From Flectonema sp. DT1601 (Eukaryota > Euglenozoa > Diplonemea > Diplonemida > Diplonemidae), in contig OZ025842.1 in NCBI GenBank assembly GCA_964019425.1, positions 124,001-188,000 on the forward strand: a DNA stretch of 64,000 nt, read 5' to 3'. Below the pieces are notes generated by a model. It was not told the DNA's origin. It did no database searches and worked only from the letters and a program-made list of their open reading frames with translations. Numbering within the stretch: position 1 is the stretch's first letter; every line of letters begins with the position of its first letter. Positions 21,034 through 31,819 of this stretch are shown one piece after another. The position numbers and the translations under genes are program-made.

Positions 21034-22593
21034 CTACTCCTGATTAATAAGTCCTTGATCGTACTCATCAACCATCGTTTCAAGGATTTCAGAGACTTCT
21101 CTCCACTGGTCATCCTCCATGTCGTATGACTTGTGAGAGAATCTTTGACACTTTTTAAAACCAGTCAACAAGTCATTGAGCATCACAGCTGATGAGCAAG
21201 TAGTCGTCAGATGTGCAGCAGTTGGAATAGTTGTTGGGAGAGTACCCTCATCATATTTCTGAGGAGCATTTTGATCTTCCCATCCAACTACATTCAGTCC
21301 AACAGGTAACAGTTCAGTTGGATAAGTACTCGAAAGGTAATAAGGAGATTGAGATATCGATGAGTAGGTACGAGGTGTTTTAAACCTTTCAGCCCAGAAC
21401 TCATTCGCACACTGCTTGTGTGACGAAAAACCAGCTGCTTGTGGAAGGGACGAGAGTCCACGAGATGACCAAACCTGAGCCATGCAGTGACTCTCTGCAG
21501 TACCATAGACATGACCCTTTGGCCACTTATGCGACAACGGGCTGTAAGCGGAGTACGGGACTTTAAGAACGTCAGCAAACGACATCGGAACTCCAGGAGT
21601 CATCTTTATTGGAAAAGGATTAGCTACCTGCATAGTCGTTAACTTCATGCAGGGAGTTGGACGTAAGACGTCACAGAACTGACCGAATTGCATTCCATTA
21701 TCTTTATCTAATATTGATGATAATAAAGTTGATATCCCTGACGATACAACTGATCCAGAGTGAACTGGATTCTCATACGACTTCTCCCAAGAGTTTACAT
21801 CAATTGGAACGTACAGTGATGATGCATCAGAAGCAAGAGTGTGAGAGAGAACTCTGTTAATTGTGTTTCTTTGAAGTAAATTCTGTTTTTCCCAATCACC
21901 TTCAGCCTGTTCTACTGCAGTGTCATCATTTATGAAAGCAGATACTGTCCAAGTAGAAGCCCTTCCAAAGTCATCTCGTATTCTTTGAAGTACATCCCAA
22001 GTAAGTCCTCCAAATAAAGAATTGCCTTCCGAGAAGACCAACACTCCCTGACATGAATCCATTCCCTCGTAGAAGTAACGAATAGCATCAAGAGTCGAGT
22101 CATTTAGAGTCGTGTCTTTTGAGAAGAGTTCTTCACCAGTCGTGTAGACACTTCTGTTTGAGTAATCCCTGGCAGTCTGTTCAGAAATTAATTGCATACT
22201 ACGACTTGATAATTCTGGTGTTATGTACTTCCACCAATGAACTATGTCTGTGTGAGATACAATGTTTTCTTCGTTGCTTTTTTCATCCGCTTTTTCAATA
22301 TCTTCTTCCCCCTGGTAGTTACCAAGAACAGGCATATTCATCAAATCGTTCTTGTTTGGGTCCATGTGTTCTATTTCATGGCACTCTTCAGTTGTTAATT
22401 TGTATTCCTTCTTTACTTCACTACCTCCACTCCAGTCTACTGCTACCATTCTTGGAACTGATTTCCCCCTTCCCATTTGGTGGTAAAGAGCCCCCGACTT
22501 CGCCTCGTGATCCGTGGTCGCATTCCAAAAATGAGTCGACAGGATGCTCGAGTAAGGTCCAAAGGACAGGGTTAGAATATCACCCGTTGACAT
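21034..22593 (-). CDS. MSTO1: Misato/DML1-like tubulin-related protein
   Basis: A 519-aa protein. The N-terminus GDILTLSFGPYSSILSTHFW is the Misato signature (compare EIITLQ.G.YSN..GTHWW). A central tubulin-like part follows, with DSCQGVLVFSEGNSLFGGLTW in the place of the tubulin GTP-loop region. In yeast and animals this family acts in mitochondrial inheritance and morphology. I chose the ATG at 22593 over the open frame further upstream because it begins the conserved N-terminus and sits 16 nt downstream of a textbook acceptor (CCCCTTCTCACAG). No introns are needed. Confidence 0.9.
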   Translation of the reverse strand: MSTGDILTLSFGPYSSILSTHFWNATTDHEAKSGALYHQMGRGKSVPRMVAVDWSGGSEVKKEYKLTTEECHEIEHMDPNKNDLMNMPVLGNYQGEEDIEKADEKSNEENIVSHTDIVHWWKYITPELSSRSMQLISEQTARDYSNRSVYTTGEELFSKDTTLNDSTLDAIRYFYEGMDSCQGVLVFSEGNSLFGGLTWDVLQRIRDDFGRASTWTVSAFINDDTAVEQAEGDWEKQNLLQRNTINRVLSHTLASDASSLYVPIDVNSWEKSYENPVHSGSVVSSGISTLLSSILDKDNGMQFGQFCDVLRPTPCMKLTTMQVANPFPIKMTPGVPMSFADVLKVPYSAYSPLSHKWPKGHVYGTAESHCMAQVWSSRGLSSLPQAAGFSSHKQCANEFWAERFKTPRTYSSISQSPYYLSSTYPTELLPVGLNVVGWEDQNAPQKYDEGTLPTTIPTAAHLTTTCSSAVMLNDLLTGFKKCQRFSHKSYDMEDDQWREVSEILETMVDEYDQGLINQE

Positions 22594-22608
22594 TTTATTA
22601 TTAAAAGT

Positions 22609-22624
22609 CTGTGAGAAGGGGATG
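22609..22624 (-). promoter_or_regulatory. Putative trans-splice acceptor of the Misato gene
   Basis: On the transcribed strand a pyrimidine tract CCCCTTCTCACAG ends 15 nt before the Misato ATG. No other AG lies between it and the start. It is the clearest example of the acceptor-like sites found upstream of nearly all genes here. Confidence 0.5.
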
Positions 22625-23228
22625 TGATACTTATTTGTCAAAGTCAAGTAGTATTTGAGTTTCTGGTAGTTTATGATTATTCTGCAGAAAGAATAAATTA
22701 TAATCAGCGATCACAATATCATCTAAACAAAAATCCATGTTGTTGGTGTGTAGCATGGGTGCCGTTTGCGTAGCCTTCGCTGGCCGCAGAGAAAATTGTC
22801 TACGACCCCTCTCAGAGGGATCAGAAGACTATAAAGAGAGAAGAAGAGTGGTACTACCCAGACTACTATGATTGCTCAACAATGTGTTGAATATCACGCA
22901 CTACTAATAAGAAGGATTAAACAAAACGACTTCATAATAATATCAGTTCGTAGTCAAACACAGCAGACCTGCTGCCACTACGGCGCATTAGTTAACTGAA
23001 ACCTCAGAAGGATGACATTTAAATAAAGTTATTGTTCATAACAGATTAGTTCTCAAAAGAGTACTTGATTTCGTATCTAATTCTGTTCTGTTCCATTTGA
23101 GAAGCCTGCTGAGAGCCTTCCTTCAGCAACACCACGACGTGGGTCAGTCACCTTCAGACTAGTTCTGCAAAACTTTACATTTCGGTTACTTTTAGGTATA
23201 ACAACAACGAGTAGAATAATATTATAAT
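22625..23228. other. Gene-free interval with small hairpins
   Basis: No protein gene is visible. The section 22740-23160 is less AT-rich and includes CCCTCT/GAGGG (about 22817-22829), GCAG/CTGC (about 22965-22977) and GCTGA/TCAGC (about 23108-23127). It may be the 3' UTR of the Nudix gene or hold a small RNA. Confidence 0.45.
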
Positions 23229-24056
23229 TTATAGCTTTGCTTTATAAAGAGATTCATTGCGACGACGAAGTGAAGGCAGCGTCTCTTGTGTTAGACCGCT
23301 TGGTTCAGGTTTCAATGCTGCTTGCAGTGAAATTCGCATCATTTCCCCATACAGACCCGGGTTAGCATAGAATGGTAATTTCATCCATTCTTCAACAGGT
23401 AACCAAATTGCTTCTTCAATTTCCTTTTCACAGGGAGTAGTCTTCGGCTTGTCGTCATCAATATTATGATGTTCAACATCAAGTTCTAAAGTACAGACCA
23501 TATACAGATCAGTGTTTCCATGAAGGGCAGTGTGAGTTTCTCTAAAAGCTGATAATTGTTTGAAGACCGTGTGAATGCCAGTCTCTTCGAATACTTCACG
23601 AGAAACAGCATCTTTGATATCTTCCATTTTGTTAACTAATCCTCCAGGTAGCTTCCAGAATGAACGAACTCCAGCAGTGATGCCAGTCTTTTCTCTGACA
23701 ACTAATACGTGAGTTCTGTTTCTGTTTAAAACTAAACCTCCGACACCAACCTGATGATGAACAGCTTCAGGTAGTCGACTCTCTCCTTCAGGAAGCCACA
23801 TTGTTAACATCACATAATCTGGAACTGCGTGATGAAACTCAAATCCTATTTCTGTAGCTGCTGGAATCAATGCCGCTCCTTGTTTTGGAACTTTTAACCA
23901 AATACCTTTTAACCCTTGGTCTCTCCACTCCTCAATCTGTTCTTCTAACTCTCTGCAGAATTCATCAACGTTCCAATTCCTTACATCTTTTTCACTTAGT
24001 AGAATGTGAATACCATTGTATCTGTCTTTGGTTTGTTTCGCTTGTTTTAACTTCAT
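23229..24056 (-). CDS. Nudix hydrolase, NUDT6-like
   Basis: A 275-aa protein with the two-part layout of NUDT6 and plant NUDT2/5/6/7. A pre-Nudix domain occupies about 1-95 (GLKGIWLKVPKQGAALIPAA, then GFEFHHAVPDYVMLT). The Nudix fold follows, with VGVGGLVLNRN and a complete Nudix box at about 140-162 (G-x5-E-x7-REVFEETGI). Members hydrolyse nucleoside diphosphates linked to another group, such as ADP-ribose or NADH; the substrate cannot be read from the box. There is no targeting signal. The start lies 17 nt after an ACTTCAG acceptor-like site. Confidence 0.9.
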   Translation of the reverse strand: MKLKQAKQTKDRYNGIHILLSEKDVRNWNVDEFCRELEEQIEEWRDQGLKGIWLKVPKQGAALIPAATEIGFEFHHAVPDYVMLTMWLPEGESRLPEAVHHQVGVGGLVLNRNRTHVLVVREKTGITAGVRSFWKLPGGLVNKMEDIKDAVSREVFEETGIHTVFKQLSAFRETHTALHGNTDLYMVCTLELDVEHHNIDDDKPKTTPCEKEIEEAIWLPVEEWMKLPFYANPGLYGEMMRISLQAALKPEPSGLTQETLPSLRRRNESLYKAKL

Positions 24057-24147
24057 CTCTTTATAAGGGGGTGCTGAAGTACTAAATGAATAGAAATATT
24101 TACTTTTATTATGAGTGATTCGGTGGGTTCATCTGTTGCGATGGATT

Positions 24148-24183
24148 TCTTGTTCAAGACTGGAATCTTGTTCAAGACTGGAA
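24148..24183. repeat. Perfect 18-bp tandem duplication
   Basis: The unit TCTTGTTCAAGACTGGAA is present twice with no gap or mismatch, about 90 bp upstream of the Nudix start. It looks like a recent replication slip. Confidence 0.95.
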
Positions 24184-24286
24184 GTAGAAATGATATTTTG
24201 AAAATTTCAAATCAAAAAAAAAAAAAAATAAAAATATATAAAAAAAATGAAACAATTGTCAAAATAAAATAAAACGAATGAGAAGC

Positions 24287-24309
24287 GGGGGGGGGGGGGG
24301 GGGGGGGGG
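24287..24309. repeat. Run of 23 G on the plus strand
   Basis: An unbroken G run followed by TGC and six more G. It is C-rich on the transcribed strand. Length may be uncertain because sequencing slips on such runs. Confidence 0.8.
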
Positions 24310-24639
24310 TGCGGGGGGTAGGAATGGGGGGATGCAAAGAACAAAAAAAAAAGAAAACCACTCAGATAGTCCTCCCCAATATATATCACTTCTCCTTCAA
24401 TCCCTGCTTTAGGAGTATTCGTTCAATACAGAGAGTGAGTACAAACACTACCTAAATTAGGAATCCTAAATTACGAAACCCAACAGGTTCCCCCATCTAC
24501 TGGTGACAGAAGTAATACACTGTTCAGATGTAAAAAAGGTGATGAATAGGCGAATCAAGGAAAATGATGGATTGGCTTACTGCTTAACAGAAGTCTTTCT
24601 GTAGTAGGAATTCAACTGCTTAACAATTTCCATCTAATG

Positions 24640-24670
<31 letters not shown>

Positions 24671-25480
24671 AAGTATGCGGGGGGTGAGTATTTATCAAAG
24701 GAAAAAAAAAAAAAGAAGAAGAAGAAGAAGAAAAAGAAACAAAACAGTAAAAAAAAGAACAGAAAATAAATTATTGAAAACACCAACTGATGTCTGTCTG
24801 TACGACTGATATTTTCACAAGGTTACAAGTCTCTTTGTGTGCAGTCTTTCTATGTATGTTGTCAACAATATTATTTTTTTTTTGTTAGTTATTTCTGTTG
24901 TCGATTTGAAAAGAAAAAAGCAAGAGAGAAGAGAAGAAAAAACTACTAAAGTTACACTAGGGTTACCACACTGAAGAATGTTCGAAAAAAAAAAAAACTT
25001 TACTAAATTATTCATTAAATCCAAACTCAGTATTTAACAATTTACTTTACATCGTAGTTGATCTAAGTTTAAAAAAAAGGGGAAAAAAAAATAAAAAATA
25101 AAATAATAATAATCACTTCAAATCACTTCAAAAACAGAAACATTCAGTCTTCACATCACTAAGTTCTTTAGTTTGGTTATATTGGACCACCAACACAAGT
25201 AACAGAAAAAAAAAAAAAAAAAAAAAAAAAAGAACATATTTTCTGATAATACAGAAATATACGACTACACTCCGAAGCAGTAGTAGTACTTCATCCGTTA
25301 TTACTGACGGGTTTTGGTAGGTGGACAGGTCTACTACTTTTCCTTATGAACGATTACATAACACGGTCTGGTGTGTCCATACCAACGAAAGAACTACACA
25401 ATTAGCTTATCGGGTCTTTCGAGTTTTCAACTTTTACACTCAAGCAGAAGAGGTGAACCATAAACGAGAATTTAATCTTT

Positions 25481-26958
25481 TTACTTTAAAACTGGCGCGG
25501 AAGGAGCGAACATCATTGGCTTGTTTGGGCATTCGAGATCTTCTTCTTCAACGTTAGTAATAATTCTATACTCACTAGCTGGAGTCTTGTAGAAGATAAT
25601 TGGAATGAAGATCGATGCGATTAACATAAACAACAACAGTGCAGCAATAGCACAAAGTTTTGTATTTCCAATGGTAGCAGCAGGCTCGAATTCATGACAA
25701 AGTGGTGGTTGCAACATCGATAAGAATTGAGGAAAATTATCCCCAGTAACCAACGGAATCAATTCATCTGAAATTTTCTTTGTGTTACTAGAGATGGTTA
25801 CGTATGCATTAACAATATTGCTGGCCTTTACTTGTGATCCAGACCCAGGTGTGCATCTGGTTGCGCATTCTGCAATTGAGCAGGAACCGTAACAATCACC
25901 CCTGTCATCTGACATTGAATTCCTTAAAGAAGAATCGTAATTAATCATATCAAAAAGTGAAGCAAAGTCACCACATCCTCCGTCATTTGAAAAGTATTCT
26001 TCCCATCCCTCAAAGTCACGAGTACAGAGGGTGTCTCTAAAGCTTGTCTTGATGTCGTCAGTGAGCTGGTTCACTCCACTCTGGCCACCGTAGGTCCATC
26101 CAAAAGTACTGTTTTTTTATTTGTTATTATAAACACTAATTACTAATTATTTATCAATACCGTTTAGTGAGCTACATACCTACTCCAAATCTTTACTGTT
26201 GTAGAAGCAACACCCTCATAATCGTTACAGATAGCGGACGAGGTGTATGAGAACGCAGCAACAATGAACTGAATACAACAGAAGAAGAACATTGTCAGAG
26301 ACAAGAACCAAACATTCACATATGAGCAACACTTGTGAACGTTGCAAATAATAAGAATGAAAGAAATAAAGCAAAACAACGCAGGCGACCAGACTGTAAG
26401 AATTGAGAATGCAGGAAAGTCAGAAAGGACGTGTGATTTTGCAGAAAGGATCTCATCAGAATAAGAGTTGACACTACTGTAGATTCCATTAAACTTCTTA
26501 AGAACATCGTAGCTGATGTAGTTACCAGGCAGCTGTTGTATAGCCGTAACTGATGCTTGCATTGTTGATACTCTGGTAGTGTCATCACTTAACTTTAGTA
26601 CCACCACATCAGCGATACTCTTCAGAGACGAGTTACCGTCACCACTTGCTGTCTCTGTTGCTAAGTAGCAACAAAACAAGAGAGAGACGAAAACAATAGT
26701 GCTGAGTATTTTATACCCTTTTACAACTGTCTTGTTTGTTGTTCCTTCGTTTTTCTCTTTCATTGCACAGTTAACTGCGCTTACAACAACCCAAAACAGT
26801 AATATGAGAATCATGAGTCCAATTACTGAACAACCAACAAATACTTCACTTGTTGCTCCCCTCCAGAAAGCATGGCACTGCTGGTCTTCACACCACGTCC
26901 TCTCTTCAGAATCCCAACAAAAGCATTCTTGTAATTCCGTATTGTTCCACATGGACAT
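25481..26958 (-). CDS. Five-pass membrane protein, tweety/prominin-like topology
   Basis: Two exons, 26180-26958 and 25481-26108, joined over a 71-nt intron (donor GTATGT, acceptor AAAAAACAG, phase 2) to give 468 aa. Helices lie at about 38-62, 85-105, 180-205, 215-240 and 405-430. Helices 1-2 and 3-4 are close together, while large loops lie after helix 2 and after helix 4; the second loop has many Cys (for example CYGSCSIAECATRC). This is the layout of tweety and prominin proteins, with loop sizes nearer tweety. The N-terminal outside segment is also Cys and Trp rich. In animals tweety proteins are plasma-membrane proteins once thought to be anion channels. The assignment rests on topology, so family membership is tentative; the gene and splice are solid. 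Confidence 0.7.
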
Positions 26959-27238
26959 TTTGTTTTTTTTTGCTTATCTAACATAACATAATATAACACT
27001 AAGTAGTTCTCGCACTACGCACACGTGATAAGGTTTCACACGTAAATATATTAATTCCCAAAACCAAAGAAATAACTAATTCCATTCCTCCATTTTATGT
27101 TTTTTTGTTTTCGCTGTTATTTGTTCAGAAATAGTTTACTACATCACATTAGTCGTAACCAAATTATGAGTTCGAGCCAGAAGAGAGTGCTGTGACAGCA
27201 TCTGGAAAATGAAGGGATGGTGAAGAGAGGGATGCTAT

Positions 27239-27330
27239 ACAGGAAATGATTGTCAGTAGCGCGAATCAGACACACGAGACAGTCGGCTATTCCGGCCAAT
27301 CGTGTGATTCTCTACTGCCACCTTTCCTGT
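27239..27330. ncRNA. Candidate hairpin RNA (92 nt, about 25 bp)
   Basis: A single long stem-loop. Pairings are ACAGGAAA (27239-27246) with TTTCCTGT (27323-27330), CAGTAG (27254-27259) with CTACTG (27312-27317), GAAT (27263-27266) with ATTC (27307-27310) and CACACGA (27271-27277) with TCGTGTG (27300-27306). Internal loops of 7/5 and 3/1 nt and a 4-nt bulge separate them. All stems are perfect Watson-Crick. The shape fits an H/ACA-like guide hairpin or a small-RNA precursor, but no clear ACA or AGA box follows on either strand. Confidence 0.4.
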
Positions 27331-28774
27331 AATAATTCAACTGGTAAGTTACACATGATAACTGACCATTTTAGACTATTCAACAATTCTAACTCATTGA
27401 TACTAAAAAAGAGGTACCATTCAGCTGAGTAGCTACATAAAGAATAATAGCTTAAACTCCCGCAGAAGGAAAGCATGAGTAAACAACGTTGAACAACTAA
27501 TTTCGGTTTTTTAATACTATCTTACCATCCGTTGGGTTGATGGAAACTGTTGTCGACAATTTCATTTTACGAAAGTCGAAAAAATGAATAACGACACACA
27601 TTTTTCAAGTTGGTTAAAATACCTTCCTTTTTTTTTTATTAACTCGTGTCAACCACTGTAGGGGACGTTAGTATTTTTTTTTTTTTTTTTTTATCTTCCC
27701 AATCAAAAGTTTCAAATTTCAGTCACAAGAAGAAAAGCGGACCGGTGTGTCCATTTACATGATTAGGGACAACAGTTGCTTTTAAGTACTTCTTCGTTTA
27801 GCCGCTTCTAACTTTCGACAGCAGTACTATTTTTTTTTTAAGAAAACGTTAAATCGCAAAAAATCAACAGTAACCAAGAGTAGTTTCACTCCTCACTTTG
27901 TGGAAAAGATTCGTCTGAGGTCGTGTAAATGCGTTAAAACAAATCACTGACGACGCAGACGGCTTATTGGAAGGAAAAAAAAAAAAAAAAAAAAATTATC
28001 ACTGTATTGCATGTATATTTATGCACAACACTGCAACTGCAACAAAAAACATAAATCAAACTTAATGATTACGTTTCTTGTTCAAATTTTTTAAAACTCC
28101 CGAAAAAAAAGGCATTTAAAAAAAAAAAAAAGATTTCTCTGAGATGGAAAAAAAATAAATGAAATAAATAAAAGGAATAGGTAGATAAATAATAAAAAGA
28201 ATTATTTATTTTTTTTTTTTTGTTAGTTGGAGCAGGTGAAATCGGTGTTGACAACAGAACAACTGCTCAGTTGCCATCACGTTGATTTCTTTTATTTCAA
28301 AATTGATTTGATACAAGATGGAAAAAAAAACAAAAAACGAAGTACCATCCATCAGTTTTTTTCAGAGACTGACTACGTGAACTCACTTCGATAAAATATA
28401 ACCTCCATTCACCCCCCCAATGAGGTTGTAGCGTAAGTAATATCTGAATTATCCATTCTGACTTAAGGAAAACAAAAAATAGATTTAAAAAAAAGGAGGG
28501 AACTTTAACATTTCCTTATAATCTACAATGGCACTTAGTATACACACATTGGTATTCCAACCAGGGAAGGTTTGTTTGCCTTTTCAAGGCATAAATGTAA
28601 TGAAAGATCTGAGTGGGGTGAAGAGAGGAATTTTTTTTTTTTTTTTTTTTTTTTTTTTGTAATTATTAAAACTGTTTGTGCCATAAATAACTTACAATTT
28701 TCTCACAAAAAAATAAAAAAAAAAAAAAAGAGAAAGAGAAAAAGGAAACAACTTATTCCACATAAATATTTTTG

Positions 28775-29102
28775 TGAAATATCAGATCGCAACACAAAAA
28801 GTTTCCGAAATAGCATCTGAAAGCAAAAGATATCATCAAAGGTGTGGGGAACGAAGCCTTGCCTGAAGGAACTTCAGGTCGGAGAATACTGGTTCAGCCT
28901 CCTTTGATGTTACTATGAAAATTGCGCTTAGTGCCCTCATGCTGCAAAGAGCCTCACCTGTGTCTGACAGGAGTGTGTGCTGTGATATTGCGTAGCAGCT
29001 TCCACTTCGAGCAGTACTGGATTTTTGCTTAGACAGAAAATTCTTTTTTTATTTTGTTGTTGTCCATTTCGGAAACTTTTTGTGTTGAGAAACAGACATT
29101 TC
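28775..29102. ncRNA. Candidate structured RNA closed by a long inverted repeat
   Basis: A perfect 22-bp inverted repeat (28790-28811 with 29066-29087) is flanked by a further imperfect match out to about 28775 and 29102. It encloses 254 nt that fold again: CATCAAAGG (28834-28842) with CCTTTGATG (28901-28909), inside it CCTGAAG/CTTCAGG with a 3-nt loop (28862-28878), then CACCTGT with ACAGG.GTG (28955-28975). This nested, branched layout suits a stable RNA of about 330 nt. A non-autonomous DNA element with terminal inverted repeats is the main alternative, but I see no clear target-site duplication or second copy in the window. Confidence 0.4.
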
Positions 29103-29652
29103 AGTAACATTTGCCGGGAGTTAGGGGTTTGCCCAAAAAAAAGGAAAAAAAAAAAACATCCAATAGGCACCACAATGATAAAAAAGATAAATCAGTTGTG
29201 GTTTAAAAGTGTACTAAGAATTGTTTGAAGAAAAAAAAAAAAAGAAAAAAAAACAGATATTAATTATAGAAAACTCTCTCAATCATTGTATCAAGTACAG
29301 TTATGGCTACTAAGCTTCTTTGTACTTCACAAAGCGTCAGTTGGGAGTTACCAGTACCTGTCTGTGACAATAATTTGAAATAATTATCACAGAGCGTAGC
29401 GATTATGGGAAAAGTTCTATTAGACCAAACAGAGTACGAATAAAATAAGAATTAATCAATTTTTTTAGAACGCGGTATTATGATTTCTGGTTGTTCAGTC
29501 CCATCAATTGTTTTCTGCATGAGGAGCGCTTACTACAATGATTAAATCATCAGCGCAAACATCAACAAGACCGGATGATCAATCGTTCGTTGGGAAATGA
29601 GAATTATGTGTCAACCAGTAGGAGGTATTCACTTCAAGCAATGCTCCCTTTT

Positions 29653-29697
29653 AAATTATTTACTTATTTTATCGAAGTCAGGGGTAGTAAGACATAG
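29653..29697. repeat. Dispersed short repeat, copy 1
   Basis: A T/A-rich lead followed by TTATCGAAGTCAGGGG and AGTAAGACATAG. A diverged copy is at 31778-31819 in the same orientation, with one substitution and small indels over about 30 bp of core. Confidence 0.55.
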
Positions 29698-31258
29698 AAT
29701 ATGATACCTGGACTAAATTCGACTAACCATTTAAGGCTGCCCAGCGTCCTGGGGTATTTGAGAGGAAGACACGTTCTGTTTGCTATGAACCATCTAAGAA
29801 AGAATTCGCATTGAAAAAAAAAACTAATCACCCGTCATCACCCATTCAAGTGTTATTCTGTTACGATTTTTTTTTTTTTTGTAGACAAATTAAAAAAAAA
29901 ATGATCGCTACATTACTGATTTGTTTTTGCTTTGCTAATTAGACTGTGAGTATTTAGAAATAGTGCACTAAATCAAGATAAAAAAAAAAGAAAAAAAAAG
30001 GTTAATAAATAATACATCTGTTTTTTTTCTGCTGTTCCATTTTTACACTGTAGTTTCAGTACTTCAGTTCGGATACTTGTCACCTTTACCCCTTGGGAAT
30101 TTCATTCCCAGCTTCTTGACAATTCTGATTTGTCTATGATAATATTTTATGAATAGAGTTAGTGCACTTGCTAGTCAGGCGGTTGAAATGTTCAATCTCA
30201 GCAGCGAGATGAGACGAAAAAATTTAACTTCAACTCCCCCAGAGAATAGTATTGATGTTGTTGTTGTTGATGTTGGTAGCTGGGGGGACAACTAAAAAGA
30301 ACGGAAATTAGTAATTTCAAAAAAAAATTAAAATAAAAAATAAAAAAGACCTTGTTCGGATTTTACCGATTTCTTGTAAAACTCCAAGAAATTAAAAGAA
30401 CAGATTTAGATATTAGTCCGTTTCTCTTTTTTTTTTCTTCGAGTTTTAATTATATCGATATTTGCCTTAAGTGATCTTCCAGAGTCTCAATGCGGCAGAC
30501 TGCATTGATTAGCATCGCGATCGTGTATAAAAAAAAAAGTAAAAAAACTGTTTAACAAAAAAAAAAAAAAAAAAAAGAGGAAAAAAAGTAAGGGGAGAAA
30601 CAAACAAATGCATTCGACATAAATAATTATCTTTTGAGAAGAAACTAAAAAACCCGGCGATCATTCGCAGGTTACACTCCTCTTCATGAGAGGATTCCCA
30701 AATCGTAAAAAAGGAACTTTATTATAATTACTGTTGAGTAAGGCTCGTTAAATAATTGTTCAGTACACTACCTGCGGAGACGACCTTGCTCTCGTTTCAT
30801 TAAGGGAAGTAGTCTTCTAAAACAACTTTTTTGTTCGAGCGGCCATTTAAGGTTACCAACGACTCTTTCTTTTCTTTTTTTCTTTTTTTTTTTTAAACCC
30901 TTACACCACCGCAAGAATGTCGGTTTTTTGAACTTTTACAAATTTGATTTTAGCAAATCAACCCAGAAGACATTAAACCAGTTTTTTTTGTGGATTTTTG
31001 TGATCAACGAGGGACGTCGATATTCTCGTGCTTGCGTCTCCCTTTCAGCAAACAGCAATAGTAGTTTTTCGGTAACTCTGCATGCAGTGTAGTATGCAGT
31101 CCCCGTAAACGCTTGCCTATCGAGCAGTTGCCCTCCCGTGAAATTGTTGTAAAAAAAACACTTCGCGAAAAATATAAATTTTTGTTCACGTTGATATCAG
31201 ATCAGGTGGTGTAAGGGTAAATATTTTTTAAAAAAAAATTATATAAATTTTCATAATC

Positions 31259-31290
<32 letters not shown>

Positions 31291-31777
31291 GGGAAAACCG
31301 CCTAATTCCACAAAAATATAAATGTTTGCGAAATCGCCAACTCATCACAAAAGTTTAAAACTAAACAATTTATTACGATTTAAGGAGGAGATTCCGAAGG
31401 AGAGAAAAAAAAAAAATTGTTAACACCAACACCAGATGTTAATGAAAACACAAGTAGATACTTGATACGCATATATTCACAGGAGAGAGAGTCAGATGCA
31501 ACAAGAACCTCTAAGTTTTTAAAAAAAAAAAAAAAAAAACAAGTTTCGGAAGATAGTCTTAAAATAATAGTCTACTATCAATCAACAAAATAATAAAAAA
31601 CAACAACAACAACAACCAAGTAATCAAACCAACAGTACATGCTATCTGGACCACTACGAAAGCCATGGCTGAAGTAAGTAAATAAACGGCAAGCAAATCG
31701 ACGGCAGAATGATATTGTTGTATTAATCACAAGCAACACTTACAGATACTACTACACGCGACTTTTAATGTGTAATT

Positions 31778-31819
31778 AATTTATTTAATTTATTTATCGA
31801 CGTCAGGGGAGTAACATAG
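31778..31819. repeat. Dispersed short repeat, copy 2
   Basis: Matches copy 1 at 29653-29697: T/A-rich lead, TTATCGACGTCAGGGG, then AGTAACATAG. Flanking sequence outside the core is not obviously similar. Confidence 0.55.

Larger units (their letters stand above)
24057..25480. other. 1.4-kb gene-free spacer
   Basis: Contains a perfect 18-bp tandem duplication, a 23-G run, A runs (24640-24668, 25206-25231) and an (AAG)n stretch near 24714-24732. ORFs crossing these are low complexity. It should include the 3' UTR of the five-pass membrane protein at its right end and the Nudix leader at its left end. Confidence 0.5.

Noticed and set aside
27120-27190. tRNA-like T-arm (GTTCGAGCC)
   Set aside because: No matching acceptor, D or anticodon arms could be drawn around it.
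28862-28900. SRP RNA helix 8 look-alike (CAGGTCGGA)
   Set aside because: Only nine bases match; the following GGAA loop and AGCAGG are missing.
28775-29102. MITE-type DNA transposon
   Set aside because: Inverted repeats are present, but I found no target-site duplication and no second copy in the window; kept as an alternative only.
31004-31189. Minus-strand ORF of 61 codons
   Set aside because: It begins at a non-ATG codon and has no recognisable motif.
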